A DNA stretch of 64,000 nucleotides from Streptomyces marinisediminis (GCF_026262575.1 NZ_JAPKFL010000026.1:17905-81904); one strand, 5' to 3'; positions 16,672 to 27,800 are shown, numbered from the stretch's first letter. Made by a program: numbers and translations. Notes: generated from the sequence alone by a model not told the origin.

Positions 16672-17825
16672 GCCGGGCGGTCCCGGTACACGCGCGGCAC
16701 CCGGGCGCTGATGCGGGTGACGACCTCGTACCCGATGGTGCCGACGGCGCGGGCCCAGTCCTCGGCCGTCGGCTCGCCGCGGTCGCCGGGGCCGAACAGC
16801 ACGGCCTCGTCGCCCGCCTCGGCGGTGTCGCCGCCGAGGTCGACCACGAACTGGTCCATCGCGACGCGTCCGGCGACCGTGCGCCACTTCCCGGCCACCA
16901 GCACCGGGCCGGTGCCCGACGCGTGGCGCGGCACGCCGTCCGCGTAACCGGCCGGTACCAGGGCGAGCGTCGTCGCGCCCGGGGTGGTGTAGGTGTGCCC
17001 GTAGGAGACGCCGTGGCCGCCGGGCACCCGCTTGACGTTGGCCAGGTCCGCGCTGAGCGTCATCACCGGGCGCAGCCCGAAGTCGTGCGGTGCCCCGAGC
17101 TCCGGGGCGGGCGACAGGCCGTAGCAGGAGACGCCGGGGCGCACCAGGTCGAAGTGGGACTCCGGGAGGGTGAGGGTGGCCGGCGAGTTGGCCATGTGCC
17201 GCACCTCGGGGCGCAGCCCGGCCCGCTCGGCGACGGCCAGCGCCTCGTGGAACGCGCGCAGTTGCCGGGCGATCGAGGGGTGGCCCGGCTCGTCGGCGCA
17301 GGCGAAGTGGGACCACAGGCCGGTGACGCGGACGGTGCCCTCGGCCTCGGCGGCGCGGGCCGCGTCCACCAGGGCGGCCCAGTCGGCGGGCTGGCAGCCG
17401 TTGCGCCCCAGGCCGGTGTCGGCCTTCAGGTGCACGCGTGCGGTGCGGCCGGTGGCCCGGGCGGCGGCGGTGATCTCCGCCAGGGCCCACGGGGCGCCGG
17501 CGGAGACGTCGATCCCGGCCGCGATCGCCCGCTCCCACGGCCCGCCGGGCGTCCACAGCCAGGCCAGGACGGGCCCGGTGTCGCCGTCGGCCCGCAGCGC
17601 GAGCGCCTCCTCGGGCGTGGCGGTGCCCAGCCACGCGGCGCCGGCCTCGCGGGCCGCGCGGGCGCAGGGCAGCAGCCCGTGTCCGTAGGCGTCCGCCTTG
17701 ACGACCGCCATGAGCCCGGCGCCGCCGGCCGCGCGCTCGCGCAGGGCGCGCACGTTGGCGCGCAGCGCGGCCAGGTCGATCTCGGCGCGGACGCGCGGGG
17801 GGCGGGCGTGGGCTGGGCTGTTCAC
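16668..17825 (-). CDS. alr: Alanine racemase
   Basis: 385 residues. PLP enzyme interconverting L- and D-alanine for peptidoglycan. PLP lysine K43 lies in VVKADAYGHG; the TIM barrel occupies about 12-245 and the C-terminal beta domain holds the catalytic tyrosine region (GVSYGHTYTTP, about 275-285) with VAMDQFVVDLG after it. Its length is normal. It begins 12 bases after nnr and its stop overlaps the hydrolase start, so nnr-alr-hydrolase-tsaE form one unit. Confidence 0.97.
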   Translation of the reverse strand: MNSPAHARPPRVRAEIDLAALRANVRALRERAAGGAGLMAVVKADAYGHGLLPCARAAREAGAAWLGTATPEEALALRADGDTGPVLAWLWTPGGPWERAIAAGIDVSAGAPWALAEITAAARATGRTARVHLKADTGLGRNGCQPADWAALVDAARAAEAEGTVRVTGLWSHFACADEPGHPSIARQLRAFHEALAVAERAGLRPEVRHMANSPATLTLPESHFDLVRPGVSCYGLSPAPELGAPHDFGLRPVMTLSADLANVKRVPGGHGVSYGHTYTTPGATTLALVPAGYADGVPRHASGTGPVLVAGKWRTVAGRVAMDQFVVDLGGDTAEAGDEAVLFGPGDRGEPTAEDWARAVGTIGYEVVTRISARVPRVYRDRPA

Positions 17826-17837
17826 CGCACCAGTGTC

Positions 17838-19274
17838 TCAGGCGTCCCCGCGGGCGCCCGTGCACACCTCGCGCCAGGCCGCGGGCAGGGCGGCGGCGAC
17901 GTCGGAGGCGGCGGGCGGCGCGGTGGCCCGGCGTCCGGCCAGTCCGTGCAGGTAGGCACCCGCGCTCGCCGCGTCGCGGGCGGGCAGGCCGGCGGCGAGC
18001 AGTGCGCCGATCAGGCCGGAGAGCACGTCCCCGCTGCCCGCCGTGGCCAGCAGGCCGGTGCCGGTGGGGTTCACGCGCACGGGTCCGGTCGGCTCGGCGA
18101 CCAGCGTGTCGGAGCCCTTGAGCAGCACCGTGGCCCGGTAGCGCTCGGCCAACGTGCGGACGGCGTCCAGCCGCCGGGCCTCGACCGCCTCCCGGGGGAC
18201 GCCCAGCAGCGCCGCCGCCTCCCCGGCGTGCGGGGTGAGCACGGTGGCGGCGCGCCGGGCGCGGACCTGCCCGGCGTCGGCCAGGCGCAGCCCGTCGGCG
18301 TCCACCAGCACCGGCACGTCGGCGTCCAGCGCCTCGCGCACCGCCCGCCGCGCCGCCTCGCCGCCGCTGAGGCCCGAGCCCACCGCCCACGCCTGGACCC
18401 GGCCCGCCTCCTCGGGCGAGCCGTGCGAGACCAGGGCCTCCGGATGGCGCGCGATCACCTCACCGGCGGCCGACCCGGCGTACCGGACGGCGCCCGCGCC
18501 ACCGCACAGCGCGCCGGAGACGGCGAGCACGGCGGCACCGGGGTAGCGCGCCGAGCCCGCGGCGACGCCGACGACCCCGCGCCGGTACTTGTCGGTGGCC
18601 GGGCCGGGCCGGGGCAGCAGCGCGGCCACGTCGGCGTGCTGGAGCGCCTCGGCGTCGGGCGGGTGCGGCAGGTGCGGGCCGAGCCCGATGTCCACCAGGT
18701 GCGCCGCCCCGGCGTGGCCGCGGGCGGGCTCGATCAGCAGGCCGGGCTTCCACGCCCCGAAGGTGACGGTCGCCGTGGCGCGCACCGCCGTGCCGTGGAC
18801 CTCGCCGGTGTCGGCGTCGACGCCACTGGGCAGGTCCACGGCGAGGATCGGCGCGGTGACGCCGTCCAGCAGCCGCGCGGCGTTCTCCCGCAGGCCGCCG
18901 CGGCCGCCGATGCCGGTGACGCCGTCCAGCACCAGGTCGGCGCGGGCCGCGTCGCGCGCGGTGCCGGTGCGGCCGCCGGCGGCGCGCAGGGCGGCGAGCC
19001 CGCCGGCGTGCACCCGCTCGGGGGCGGGCGCCACCGCGGTGACGCCCGCCCCGCGCCGCGCCAGCCGGGCCCCGGCGTACAGGGCGTCGCCGCCGTTGTC
19101 CCCGCTGCCGACGAGCAGCGCGATCCGGGCGCCGTACACCCGGCGGCCCAGCATCCCGGCGGCCGCCACCGCCAGCCCGGCCGCGGCCCGCGCCATCAGC
19201 GCGCCCTCCGGCACCCGGCCCATCAGGGCCCGCTCGGCGCCGCGCACCGTCTCCACTCGATAGGCGTAACGCAT
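17838..19274 (-). CDS. nnr: Bifunctional NAD(P)H-hydrate epimerase/dehydratase
   Basis: 478 residues, a fusion of two repair activities. The epimerase (YjeF_N-like) occupies about 1-200, with the cofactor segment LLVGSGDNGGDALYAGARL and the AVDLPSGVDADTGEV loop. The ADP/ATP-dependent dehydratase (ribokinase-like, YjeF_C) occupies about 215-470, with KYRRGVVGVAAGSARYPGAA, TPHAGEAAALLG and the catalytic ATAGSGDVLSGLIGALLA. It restores hydrated NADH and NADPH. It stands 108 bases after acpS and 12 bases before alr. Confidence 0.95.
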   Translation of the reverse strand: MRYAYRVETVRGAERALMGRVPEGALMARAAAGLAVAAAGMLGRRVYGARIALLVGSGDNGGDALYAGARLARRGAGVTAVAPAPERVHAGGLAALRAAGGRTGTARDAARADLVLDGVTGIGGRGGLRENAARLLDGVTAPILAVDLPSGVDADTGEVHGTAVRATATVTFGAWKPGLLIEPARGHAGAAHLVDIGLGPHLPHPPDAEALQHADVAALLPRPGPATDKYRRGVVGVAAGSARYPGAAVLAVSGALCGGAGAVRYAGSAAGEVIARHPEALVSHGSPEEAGRVQAWAVGSGLSGGEAARRAVREALDADVPVLVDADGLRLADAGQVRARRAATVLTPHAGEAAALLGVPREAVEARRLDAVRTLAERYRATVLLKGSDTLVAEPTGPVRVNPTGTGLLATAGSGDVLSGLIGALLAAGLPARDAASAGAYLHGLAGRRATAPPAASDVAAALPAAWREVCTGARGDA

Positions 19275-19307
19275 GGCCCCAGCGTAGGCGCGCCCTGCCC
19301 GCCGCGA

Positions 19308-19323
19308 CCGTCCGCGCGGACGG
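19308..19323. other. 16-bp perfect palindrome between acpS and nnr
   Basis: CCGTCCGCGCGGACGG is followed 10 bases later by a second half-copy (CCGCGCGGACGGGG, 19329-19342). It fills the 108-base gap inside the glmS-acpS-nnr row; it may be an intercistronic hairpin or an operator. Confidence 0.45.
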
Positions 19324-19382
19324 GAAGCCGCGCGGACGGGGCGACCGCGCCGCCGGGTCGGCCGGCTGCCGGGCCCGGGGCG

Positions 19383-19751
19383 TCAGTCCTCCGCGACGAC
19401 CACCGCGGAGGCCACGCCCGCGTCGTGGCTCAGCGAGACGTGCCAGCGGCGGACGCCCAGCGCGGCGGCGCGGGCGGCGACGGTCCCGCGCACGACGAGG
19501 GAGGGCCTGCCGCTGTCGGCGGTGACCACCTCGGCGTCCGTCCAGCGCAGGCCGCCCGGCGCGCCCAGCGCCTTGGCCAGCGCCTCCTTCGCGGCGAACC
19601 GGGCCGCCAGCGAGGCCACCCCGCGCCGCTCCCCGTCGGGCAGGAACTCCTCGGCGGGGAGGAACAGCCGCGCGGCCAGCGCGGGCGTGCGCTCCAGCGA
19701 CCGGGCGAAGCGGTCGATCTCGGCGACGTCGATGCCCACCCCCACGATCAC
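19383..19751 (-). CDS. acpS: Holo-[acyl-carrier-protein] synthase
   Basis: 122 residues starting MIVGVGIDVAEIDRF. AcpS attaches 4'-phosphopantetheine from CoA to acyl carrier proteins. The magnesium ligands are D8 (GIDVAEI) and the glutamate in RFAAKEALAKALG (about 55). HVSLSHDAGVASAVV closes the fold. Standard length. It starts 7 bases after the glmS stop, so it is co-transcribed with glmS. Confidence 0.96.
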   Translation of the reverse strand: MIVGVGIDVAEIDRFARSLERTPALAARLFLPAEEFLPDGERRGVASLAARFAAKEALAKALGAPGGLRWTDAEVVTADSGRPSLVVRGTVAARAAALGVRRWHVSLSHDAGVASAVVVAED

Positions 19752-19758
19752 GCCGGGC

Positions 19759-21606
<1,848 letters not shown>

Positions 21607-21637
21607 GGGCGGCAGCCTACGCGGTGCGCGGCCGGCG

Positions 21638-21868
21638 TCAGCGTGCGCGGCGCCCGGGGAGCCGGGGGAGTCGCGGCAGGCGGGCCGCGCGGCGCGGCCC
21701 GGGGCGGCCTTCGGCGCAGCCGTCGTCGGCCGCCTGGAGGAGCGTGAGGTACTCGTACTCCTCGCAGCGGGGTTTGCTACCCGGGACGTACAGGTCCAGC
21801 GCCTCCTGGGCGTCGCCTGCCAGGTCGTCGTCGGGCAGCTCGTCTATGAGCCCGTCGAAGCCGTTCAT
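21638..21868 (-). CDS. Small protein of unknown function upstream of glmS
   Basis: 76 residues from ATG 21868 (MNGFDGLIDELPDDDLAGDA). The first 45 residues are acidic and well formed (ALDLYVPGSKPRCEEYEYLTLLQAADDG); the rest is an Arg/Pro-rich tail. I do not recognise the family, although small proteins like this often stand next to glmS in Streptomyces. Divergent from coaA. Confidence 0.65.
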   Translation of the reverse strand: MNGFDGLIDELPDDDLAGDAQEALDLYVPGSKPRCEEYEYLTLLQAADDGCAEGRPGPRRAARLPRLPRLPGRRAR

Positions 21869-21983
21869 GGCCGCATCCGATCGTCTCGGCGGTCCGCCGA
21901 CCCTAGCCCCCGCCGGACCGGTGCGTACAGGGGTTCGACGCCCCCGGATGAGCGGGCCCGCGGCGCGGGCGGACAATGGGCGC

Positions 21984-22982
21984 GTGCCTTCGCCCTCCCC
22001 GTCCCCCGCCACGGCCGCGCAGCCCCCCACCGGGCGCCGCCGCACCGACGTCACCCCGTACGTGGACCTCAGCCGCGCCGAGTGGAGCGCGCTGCGGGAG
22101 CGCACGCCGCTGCCGCTGACGGCCGACGAGGTCGAGGAGCTGCGCGGCCTGGGCGACGTCGTCGACCTGGACGAGGTGCGCGACATCTACCTGCCGCTCT
22201 CGCGCCTGCTGAACCTCTACGTCGGGGCCACGCACGGGCTGCGCGGCGCGGTGAACACCTTCCTGGGCGAAGAGGCGCAGCCGGGCACGCCGTTCGTCAT
22301 CGGCGTGGCGGGCAGCGTGGCGGTGGGCAAGTCCACCACCGCGCGGCTGCTCCAGGCGCTGCTGGGCCGCTGGCCGGAGCACCCGCGGGTGGAGCTGGTG
22401 ACCACGGACGGGTTCCTGTGGCCCAACGCCGAGCTGCACCGGCGCGGGCTGATGGCGCGGAAAGGTTTCCCCGAGTCCTACGACCGGCGCGCGCTCACCC
22501 GGTTCGTCGCCGACGTCAAGGCGGGGCGCGCGGAGGTCTCCGCGCCGGTGTACTCCCACCTGATCTACGACATCGTGCCCGGCGAGCGGCTCACGGTGCG
22601 CCGTCCGGACGTCCTCATCGTCGAGGGGCTGAACGTGCTCCAGCCCGCGCTGCCGGGCACCGACGGCCGCACCCGCGTCGCCGTCGCCGACTACTTCGAC
22701 TTCTCCGTCTACGTCGACGCCCGCACCGAGGACATCCAGGGCTGGTACCTGGACCGGTTCCGCAAGCTGCGGCAGACGGCGTTCCAGAACCCCTTCTCCT
22801 ACTTCCGCAAGTACACCCAGGTCAGCGAGGACGAGGCGCTGGAGTACGCGCGGGGCACCTGGCGGGAGATCAACGGGCCGAACCTGGTGGAGAACATCGT
22901 CCCCACCCGGGGCCGGGCCAGCCTGGTGCTGCGCAAGGGCCCCGACCACAAGGTGCAGCGCCTGTCCCTGCGCAAGCTGTAG
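21984..22982 (+). CDS. coaA: Pantothenate kinase, type I
   Basis: 332 residues from GTG 21984 (PSPSPSPATAAQ after the start), where the family's Ser/Pro-rich leader begins. Phosphorylates pantothenate, the first and regulated step of CoA synthesis. Walker A is GVAGSVAVGKSTTARLLQ (about 108-125). TTDGFLWPNAEL, KGFPESYD and YSHLIYDIVP follow, and VADYFDFSVYVDA is typical of bacterial CoaA. It converges with glmM, with a hairpin between them. CoA made here is the donor for AcpS in the same region. Confidence 0.96.
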   Translation: MPSPSPSPATAAQPPTGRRRTDVTPYVDLSRAEWSALRERTPLPLTADEVEELRGLGDVVDLDEVRDIYLPLSRLLNLYVGATHGLRGAVNTFLGEEAQPGTPFVIGVAGSVAVGKSTTARLLQALLGRWPEHPRVELVTTDGFLWPNAELHRRGLMARKGFPESYDRRALTRFVADVKAGRAEVSAPVYSHLIYDIVPGERLTVRRPDVLIVEGLNVLQPALPGTDGRTRVAVADYFDFSVYVDARTEDIQGWYLDRFRKLRQTAFQNPFSYFRKYTQVSEDEALEYARGTWREINGPNLVENIVPTRGRASLVLRKGPDHKVQRLSLRKL

Positions 22983-23023
22983 CCCCGCCCCCGGCCGCGC
23001 CACAGCGCCAACGGGAGCGGGGC
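22982..23023. terminator. Convergent terminator between coaA and glmM
   Basis: GCCCCGCCCCC (22982-22992) pairs with GGGAGCGGGGC (23013-23023), with one mismatch and a 20-base loop. It lies in the 49-base gap between convergent stops. Confidence 0.5.
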
Positions 23024-23031
23024 CCGGGGCG

Positions 23032-24390
23032 TCAGCCCAGCGCGGTCTTCACCGCGTCGGCCAGGCGCTCGGCGACGGAGCGGGCCTGCTCCACGTCGGC
23101 GGCCTCCACCATGACCCGCACCAGCGGCTCGGTGCCCGAGGGACGCAGCAGCACGCGCCCGGTCTCCCCCAGCTCGCGCTCGGCGTCCGCGACGGCGGCG
23201 GCCAGCTCGGCGGAGGTGGCCACCCGCGCCTTGTCCACGTCCCGCACGTTCACCAGCACCTGGGGCAGCCGCCGCATGACGGCGGCGAGCCGCGCGAGCG
23301 GCGTGCGGGTGGCCGCGACCCGGGCGGCCAGCAGCAGGCCGGTCAGCGTGCCGTCGCCGGTGGTGGCGTGGTCCAGCGCGATGACGTGCCCGGACTGCTC
23401 GCCACCGAGCGAGTACCCGCCGCGCTTGAGCTCCTCCAGCACGTAGCGGTCGCCGACGGCCGTCTGCAGCAGGGTGATGCCCTCGCGCTCCATGGCCTGC
23501 TTGAAGCCGAGGTTGGACATCACCGTGGCCACCACGGTGTCGCCGCGCAGGGTGCCGCTCTCCTTGAGCGCCAGGGCGAGGACAGCGAGGATCTGGTCGC
23601 CGTCGACCTCGTTGCCCTCGGCGTCCACGGCCAGGCACCGGTCGGCGTCGCCGTCGTGCGCGACGCCCAGGTCCGCGCCGTGCTCGACGACCGCGGCGCG
23701 CAGCCCGTCCAGGTGCGTGGAGCCGCAGGCGTCGTTGATGTTCAGCCCGTCGGGCTCGGCGCCGATGGTGACGACCTCGGCGCCCGCGCGGGCGAACGCC
23801 TCCGGGGAGACCCGGGCGGCGGCGCCGTGCGCCCCGTCGACGACGACCTTCAGCCCGTCCAGCCGGTTGGGCAGCACGCCGATGAGGTGGGCGACGTAGG
23901 CGTCGAACCCGGCGTCGTGCACGCGCACCCGGCCGACCCCGGCGCCGGTGGGCCGCTGCCAGGGCTCCCCCGCGGCGTGCTCGCGGTGGAGGTCCTCGAT
24001 GCGGTCTTCCAGCTCGTCGGGGAGCTTGTGCCCGCCCCGGGCGAAGAACTTGATGCCGTTGTCGGGCATGGGGTTGTGGCTCGCGGAGAGCATGACGCCC
24101 AGGTCCGCGCCGAGCGAGCCGGTGAGGTAGGCCACGGCGGGCGTGGGCAGGACGCCCACCCGCAGCACGTCCACCCCGGCGCTGGCGAGCCCGGCCACCA
24201 CGGCCGACTCCAGGAACTCGCCGGACGCGCGGGGGTCGCGCCCCACCACGGCCACCGGGCGGTGGCCCTCGAACGACCCCGCCTCGCCGAGCACGTGGGC
24301 CGCCGCCACGGACAGCCCCATGGCGAGCTCGGCTGTCAGGTCCGCGTTGGCGACGCCGCGCACGCCGTCCGTTCCGAAGAGTCGTCCCAC
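23032..24390 (-). CDS. glmM: Phosphoglucosamine mutase
   Basis: 452 residues from a GTG at 24390, with GGAGG 7 bases upstream and the expected first residues (GRLFGTDGVRGVAN). Converts glucosamine 6-phosphate to glucosamine 1-phosphate. Phosphoserine loop MLSASHNPMPDNG (Ser about 102-104), metal loop VAHDGDADRCLAVD (about 240-253), sugar loop GGEQSGHVI, phosphate loop LLRPSGTEPLVRVMVE. Four-domain phosphohexomutase of normal length. It follows rpsI after 284 bases that contain a terminator, so it probably has its own promoter as well. Confidence 0.97.
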   Translation of the reverse strand: MGRLFGTDGVRGVANADLTAELAMGLSVAAAHVLGEAGSFEGHRPVAVVGRDPRASGEFLESAVVAGLASAGVDVLRVGVLPTPAVAYLTGSLGADLGVMLSASHNPMPDNGIKFFARGGHKLPDELEDRIEDLHREHAAGEPWQRPTGAGVGRVRVHDAGFDAYVAHLIGVLPNRLDGLKVVVDGAHGAAARVSPEAFARAGAEVVTIGAEPDGLNINDACGSTHLDGLRAAVVEHGADLGVAHDGDADRCLAVDAEGNEVDGDQILAVLALALKESGTLRGDTVVATVMSNLGFKQAMEREGITLLQTAVGDRYVLEELKRGGYSLGGEQSGHVIALDHATTGDGTLTGLLLAARVAATRTPLARLAAVMRRLPQVLVNVRDVDKARVATSAELAAAVADAERELGETGRVLLRPSGTEPLVRVMVEAADVEQARSVAERLADAVKTALG

Positions 24391-24615
24391 CGTGGTTTCC
24401 TCCGAGTGTTCGTGCCGGCCGCCGGGCGGGCGGCCTGGTGCGGGGCGATCCGGCCGGGCGGGCCCGGTTCGCCGCTGGTACCGGTGTGTGCCCGGGTCCG
24501 GGCGGTGCCGCCGCCCCCGGTCAGCCGGCCGGCCGGGCGGCCGGACGGCCGAAGCCGGTCCGCCGCCGGTCGCCGGGTCGGCGGGCGCCGCGCACGCGCG
24601 CGGCGGGCGGAAACG

Positions 24616-24655
24616 GGAACGCCCCGCGGCACACGGGGTGCCGGCGGGGCGTTCC
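24616..24655 (-). terminator. Terminator of the rplM-rpsI operon
   Basis: GGAACGCCCCGC and GCGGGGCGTTCC form a perfect 12-bp stem, continued by GGCAC/GTGCC around a 5-base loop with a one-base bulge. It begins 19 bases after the rpsI stop and stands before glmM on the same strand. The rest of the rpsI-glmM gap is GC-rich with no gene. Confidence 0.85.
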
Positions 24656-24674
24656 GGACGTCGCAGGCGCCGGG

Positions 24675-25178
24675 TCAGCGCTTGCTGTACTGCGTGCCCT
24701 TGCGGGCCTTCTTCAGACCGGCCTTCTTGCGCTCGACGGCGCGGGCGTCCCGGGTGAGGAAGCCGGCCTTCTTCAGCGGGCCGCGGTTGTTGTCCACGTC
24801 CGCCTCGTTCAGCGCGCGGGCCACGCCCAGGCGCAGCGCCCCGGCCTGGCCGGAGATGCCGCCGCCGTTGATGCGGGCGACGACGTCGTAACGGTCGTCG
24901 AGCTCCAGCACCTTGAACGGCTCGTTGACTTCCTGCTGGTGCACCTTGTTGGGGAAGTACCCCTCCAGGGTGCGACCGTTGATCTTCCACTTGCCGCTGC
25001 CCGGCACGATGCGCACGCGGGCGACGGCGTTCTTGCGGCGCCCGGTGCCGGCGCCCGGCTGCGGGTCGCCGAAGCGGGACGCGAGCGACTCGGTGGTGTA
25101 CTCCTCGACGCCCTCGGGGGTCTCGGTGGTGTACTGCTCGACGTCGTCGACGGGGGTCTCAGCGGTGGTCTCGGCCAC
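24675..25178 (-). CDS. rpsI: 30S ribosomal protein S9
   Basis: 167 residues. The S9 domain is the last 125 residues (RRKNAVARVRIVPGSGKWKI) and ends in the basic tail KKARKGTQYSKR that reaches the P-site tRNA. The first 45 residues are an acidic Thr/Glu extension with a repeated EYTTE motif, seen in actinobacterial S9 and absent from E. coli S9 (about 130 residues). Follows rplM after 39 bases as a two-gene operon. Confidence 0.98.
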   Translation of the reverse strand: MAETTAETPVDDVEQYTTETPEGVEEYTTESLASRFGDPQPGAGTGRRKNAVARVRIVPGSGKWKINGRTLEGYFPNKVHQQEVNEPFKVLELDDRYDVVARINGGGISGQAGALRLGVARALNEADVDNNRGPLKKAGFLTRDARAVERKKAGLKKARKGTQYSKR

Positions 25179-25217
25179 GATGCTCCTCGGTTCTCTTCGT
25201 TCCGGTAGTGGCCGGAC

Positions 25218-25661
25218 TTACTGGCTGATCTGGGTGATCTCGAACGGCTGCGGCTGCTGCGCGCCGTGCGGGTGCTCGGCGCCACGGTAGACCTTCAGCT
25301 TCGAGAGCATCTGACGGCCCAGCGTGTTCTTCGGGAGCATGCCCTTGACGGCCTTCTCCACGGCCTTCTCCGGGTTCTTCTCCAGCAGCTCCTCGTAGCG
25401 CACGGCGCGCAGGCCGCCGGGGTAACCCGAGTGGCGGTAGGCCAGCTTCTGGGTCCGCTTGTTGCCGGAGAGGTGCACCTTGTCCGCGTTGATGATGATG
25501 ACGAAGTCACCAGCGTCAACGTGCGGCGCGTACACCGGCTTGTGCTTGCCCCGGAGAAGGGTTGCGGCCTGGGAGGCCAGACGGCCCAGGACAACGTCCT
25601 GCGCGTCGATGACGTGCCACTGGCGCTTGATGTCGCCGGGCTTGGGGCTGTACGTACGCAC
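25218..25661 (-). CDS. rplM: 50S ribosomal protein L13
   Basis: 147 residues from a GTG at 25661 (RTYSPKPGDIKRQWHVIDA), which gives the exact family length; an upstream frame extension to 25718 is not conserved. Signatures LGRLASQAATLLRGKHKP and MLPKNTLGRQMLSKLKVYRG. An early assembly protein that binds 23S rRNA. It leads the rplM-rpsI operon. Confidence 0.98.
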   Translation of the reverse strand: MRTYSPKPGDIKRQWHVIDAQDVVLGRLASQAATLLRGKHKPVYAPHVDAGDFVIIINADKVHLSGNKRTQKLAYRHSGYPGGLRAVRYEELLEKNPEKAVEKAVKGMLPKNTLGRQMLSKLKVYRGAEHPHGAQQPQPFEITQISQ

Positions 25662-26028
25662 GGTCGTATGCCTTCGCTTCTTCTGAGTGAGTCCTGACTG
25701 GGCCACCAGACAGATCACGACAGCCTGTTACCACGCACGGTGACGCGAGCCGCGCGCGGATGCTGGTCATCGACCGGTGAGCCGGTGTAGGCCCCCCTCA
25801 CGTGAGAATGAGGCAGATCACTACACACAACGATCTGGCAGAATACCGGCCCACCCCCGAAAGGGTCAAAGCGACTCCGCGGCAGCGCCCCGACCGGCGC
25901 GCCGCCGCGCTCGCCCGGGAAGCGCCGGAAAGCCCGGGAAGCCCGGGAACACCGCCCCCGCCCACGCGCGACCGCCCGCCCCGGCGGTCGCGCCCCTCAC
26001 CGCCGCGGCGCCACCGGCCGCGCCGCGC
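25662..26028. other. Intergenic region between ABC-F gene and rplM
   Basis: About 370 bases without a gene. It must carry the rplM-rpsI promoter. The segment 25790-25860 is relatively AT-rich (TCACTACACACAACGATC), the best candidate, but I could not fix -35 and -10 boxes. A terminator for the ABC-F gene is at 25966-25993. Confidence 0.5.
25966..25993 (-). terminator. Terminator of the ABC-F gene
   Basis: GCGCGACCGCC and GGCGGTCGCGC form a perfect 11-bp stem with a CGCCCC loop, 35 bases past the stop. Confidence 0.75.
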
Positions 26029-27657
26029 CTACCGCGCGCGGGCGACGCGGCGCTCGTCCCAGACCGGTTCGGGCGTCTCGCGGACGCGGCCGTCGGCGCC
26101 GAAGACCAGGTAGCGGTCGAAGGAGCGGGCGAACCAGCGGTCGTGGGTGACGGCCAGCACCGTGCCCTGGTACGCCTCCAGCCCGGCCTGCAGCGCCTCG
26201 GCGCTCTCCAGGTCGAGGTTGTCGGTCGGCTCGTCCAGCAGCAGCGCCGTCGATCCGGCCAGCTCCAGCAGCAGGATCTGGAAGCGTGCCTGCTGGCCGC
26301 CGGAGAGCCGGTCGAAGGGCTGCTCGGCGGCCCGGTCGAGCTCGTAGCGGCGCAGCGCCGACATGGCCGCGCCCCGGTCCAGGGCGTGCTCGCGCCACAG
26401 GATGTCCCGCAGCGGGCGGCCGGCCAGCTCCGGGTGCGCGTGGGTCTGCGCGAAGTGGCCGGGGACGACGCGGGCGCCGAGCCTCCAGGTGCCGGTGTGC
26501 GCCACGGGGCGCGCGGGGTCGCCCGCCAGCAGGCGCAGGAAGTGCGACTTGCCGGAGCCGTTGGAGCCCAGCACGGCCACCCGCTCGCCGTAGAAGACCT
26601 CCAGCGAGAAGGGCCGCATCAGCCCCGTCAGCTCCAGGTCCTCGCAGGTCACGGCCCGGACGCCGGTGCGCCCGCCGCGCAGCCGCATGGTGATCTTCTG
26701 CTCGCGCGGCGGCTCCTGCGGCGGTCCGGCCTCCTCGAACCGGCGCAGCCGCGTCTGCGCGGCCGAGTAGCGCGAGGCGAGCGCGTCGTTGAAGGTGGCC
26801 TTGTTCTTCAGCGTGCTCACGAGCTGCTTGAGCTGGGCGTGCTTCTCGTCCCAGCGGCGGCGCAGCTCCTCGAAGCGGGCGAAGCGCTCGCGCCGGGCCT
26901 CGTGGTAGGTGGCGAAGCCGCCGCCGTGCACCCACACGTCGGACCCGGCCGGGCTGGGCTCCACGCTGACGATCTTCTCGGCGGTGCGGGCCAGCAGCTC
27001 GCGGTCGTGGGAGATGAACAGCACCGTCTTGCGGGTCTCGCGCAGCCGCTCCTCCAGCCAGCGCTTGCCGGGGACGTCCAGGTAGTTGTCCGGCTCGTCC
27101 AGCAGCAGCACCTCCTCGGGGCCGCGCAGCAGCGACTCCAGCACCAGGCGCTTCTGCTCACCGCCCGAGAGGGTGCGCACCTGGCGGAACTGCGCCCGCT
27201 CGTAGGGGACGCCGAGCGCCGCCGTGGTGCACATGTCCCACTGGGTCTCGGCGTCGTAGCCGCGCGCCTCGGCCCAGTCGCTGAGCGCCTGCGCGTAGGC
27301 GAGCTGCGCCCGTTCGTCGTCCCGCTCGACGATCGCCAGCTCGGCGGCGTCCACGGCCCGCGCCGCCTCGCGGATGCGCTGCGGGGCGACGGAGACCAGC
27401 AGGTCCCGCACGGTGCGCTCGTCGCGCACGGAGCCGACGAACTGCGGCATGACGCCCAGGCCGCCGGAGACGGTCACGGTGCCGCCGTGCGGCTCCAGCT
27501 CCCCGGCGACGATCCGCAGCAGCGTCGTCTTGCCCGCGCCGTTCGCGCCGACCAGCGCGACGGCCGCGCCCTCGCCGACCCGGAACGAGGCGTCGGCGAG
27601 CAGCAGCCGCCCGTCCGGGAGGTAGTACTCGACGTGCGCGGCTTCCAGATGACCCAT
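26029..27657 (-). CDS. ABC-F family ATPase
   Basis: 542 residues from ATG 27657 (MGHLEAAHVEYYLPDG). Two ATP-binding cassettes on one chain and no membrane domain. Cassette 1: Walker A GANGAGKTT (about 37-45), signature LSGGEQKR, Walker B VLLLDEPDNYLD. The linker (about 240-305, with KHAQLKQLVSTLKNKATFNDALASRY) is the ABC-F crossing helix region. Cassette 2: GSNGSGKSHF, LSGGQQAR, ALLLDEPTDNLD. ABC-F proteins act on ribosomes as translation factors or protect them from antibiotics. Stand-alone gene next to ribosomal genes rplM-rpsI; the arm/linker type does not let me name a resistance class. Confidence 0.93.
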   Translation of the reverse strand: MGHLEAAHVEYYLPDGRLLLADASFRVGEGAAVALVGANGAGKTTLLRIVAGELEPHGGTVTVSGGLGVMPQFVGSVRDERTVRDLLVSVAPQRIREAARAVDAAELAIVERDDERAQLAYAQALSDWAEARGYDAETQWDMCTTAALGVPYERAQFRQVRTLSGGEQKRLVLESLLRGPEEVLLLDEPDNYLDVPGKRWLEERLRETRKTVLFISHDRELLARTAEKIVSVEPSPAGSDVWVHGGGFATYHEARRERFARFEELRRRWDEKHAQLKQLVSTLKNKATFNDALASRYSAAQTRLRRFEEAGPPQEPPREQKITMRLRGGRTGVRAVTCEDLELTGLMRPFSLEVFYGERVAVLGSNGSGKSHFLRLLAGDPARPVAHTGTWRLGARVVPGHFAQTHAHPELAGRPLRDILWREHALDRGAAMSALRRYELDRAAEQPFDRLSGGQQARFQILLLELAGSTALLLDEPTDNLDLESAEALQAGLEAYQGTVLAVTHDRWFARSFDRYLVFGADGRVRETPEPVWDERRVARAR

Positions 27658-27770
27658 GTCCGGATTGTGGGCGCCGCCGGGGCGGAAGACCAAGCGGTTT
27701 TCCGCCCCGGCGGCCCGGCGCGCCGCACGCCTCGACGAGCCGGACCCGTCGGCGCCGTGCCTCGGCCGGA

Positions 27771-27800
27771 CGCGGCGGCCCGGGGCGTCGGGCCGCCGCG
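27771..27800 (-). terminator. Terminator of the LAxTG protein gene
   Basis: CGCGGCGGCCC and GGGCCGCCGCG form a perfect 11-bp stem with an 8-base loop, 31 bases past the stop. The region shows three imperfect copies of a GGCGTCxGGCCGCCG unit, the last of them reaching into the end of the coding sequence. Confidence 0.7.
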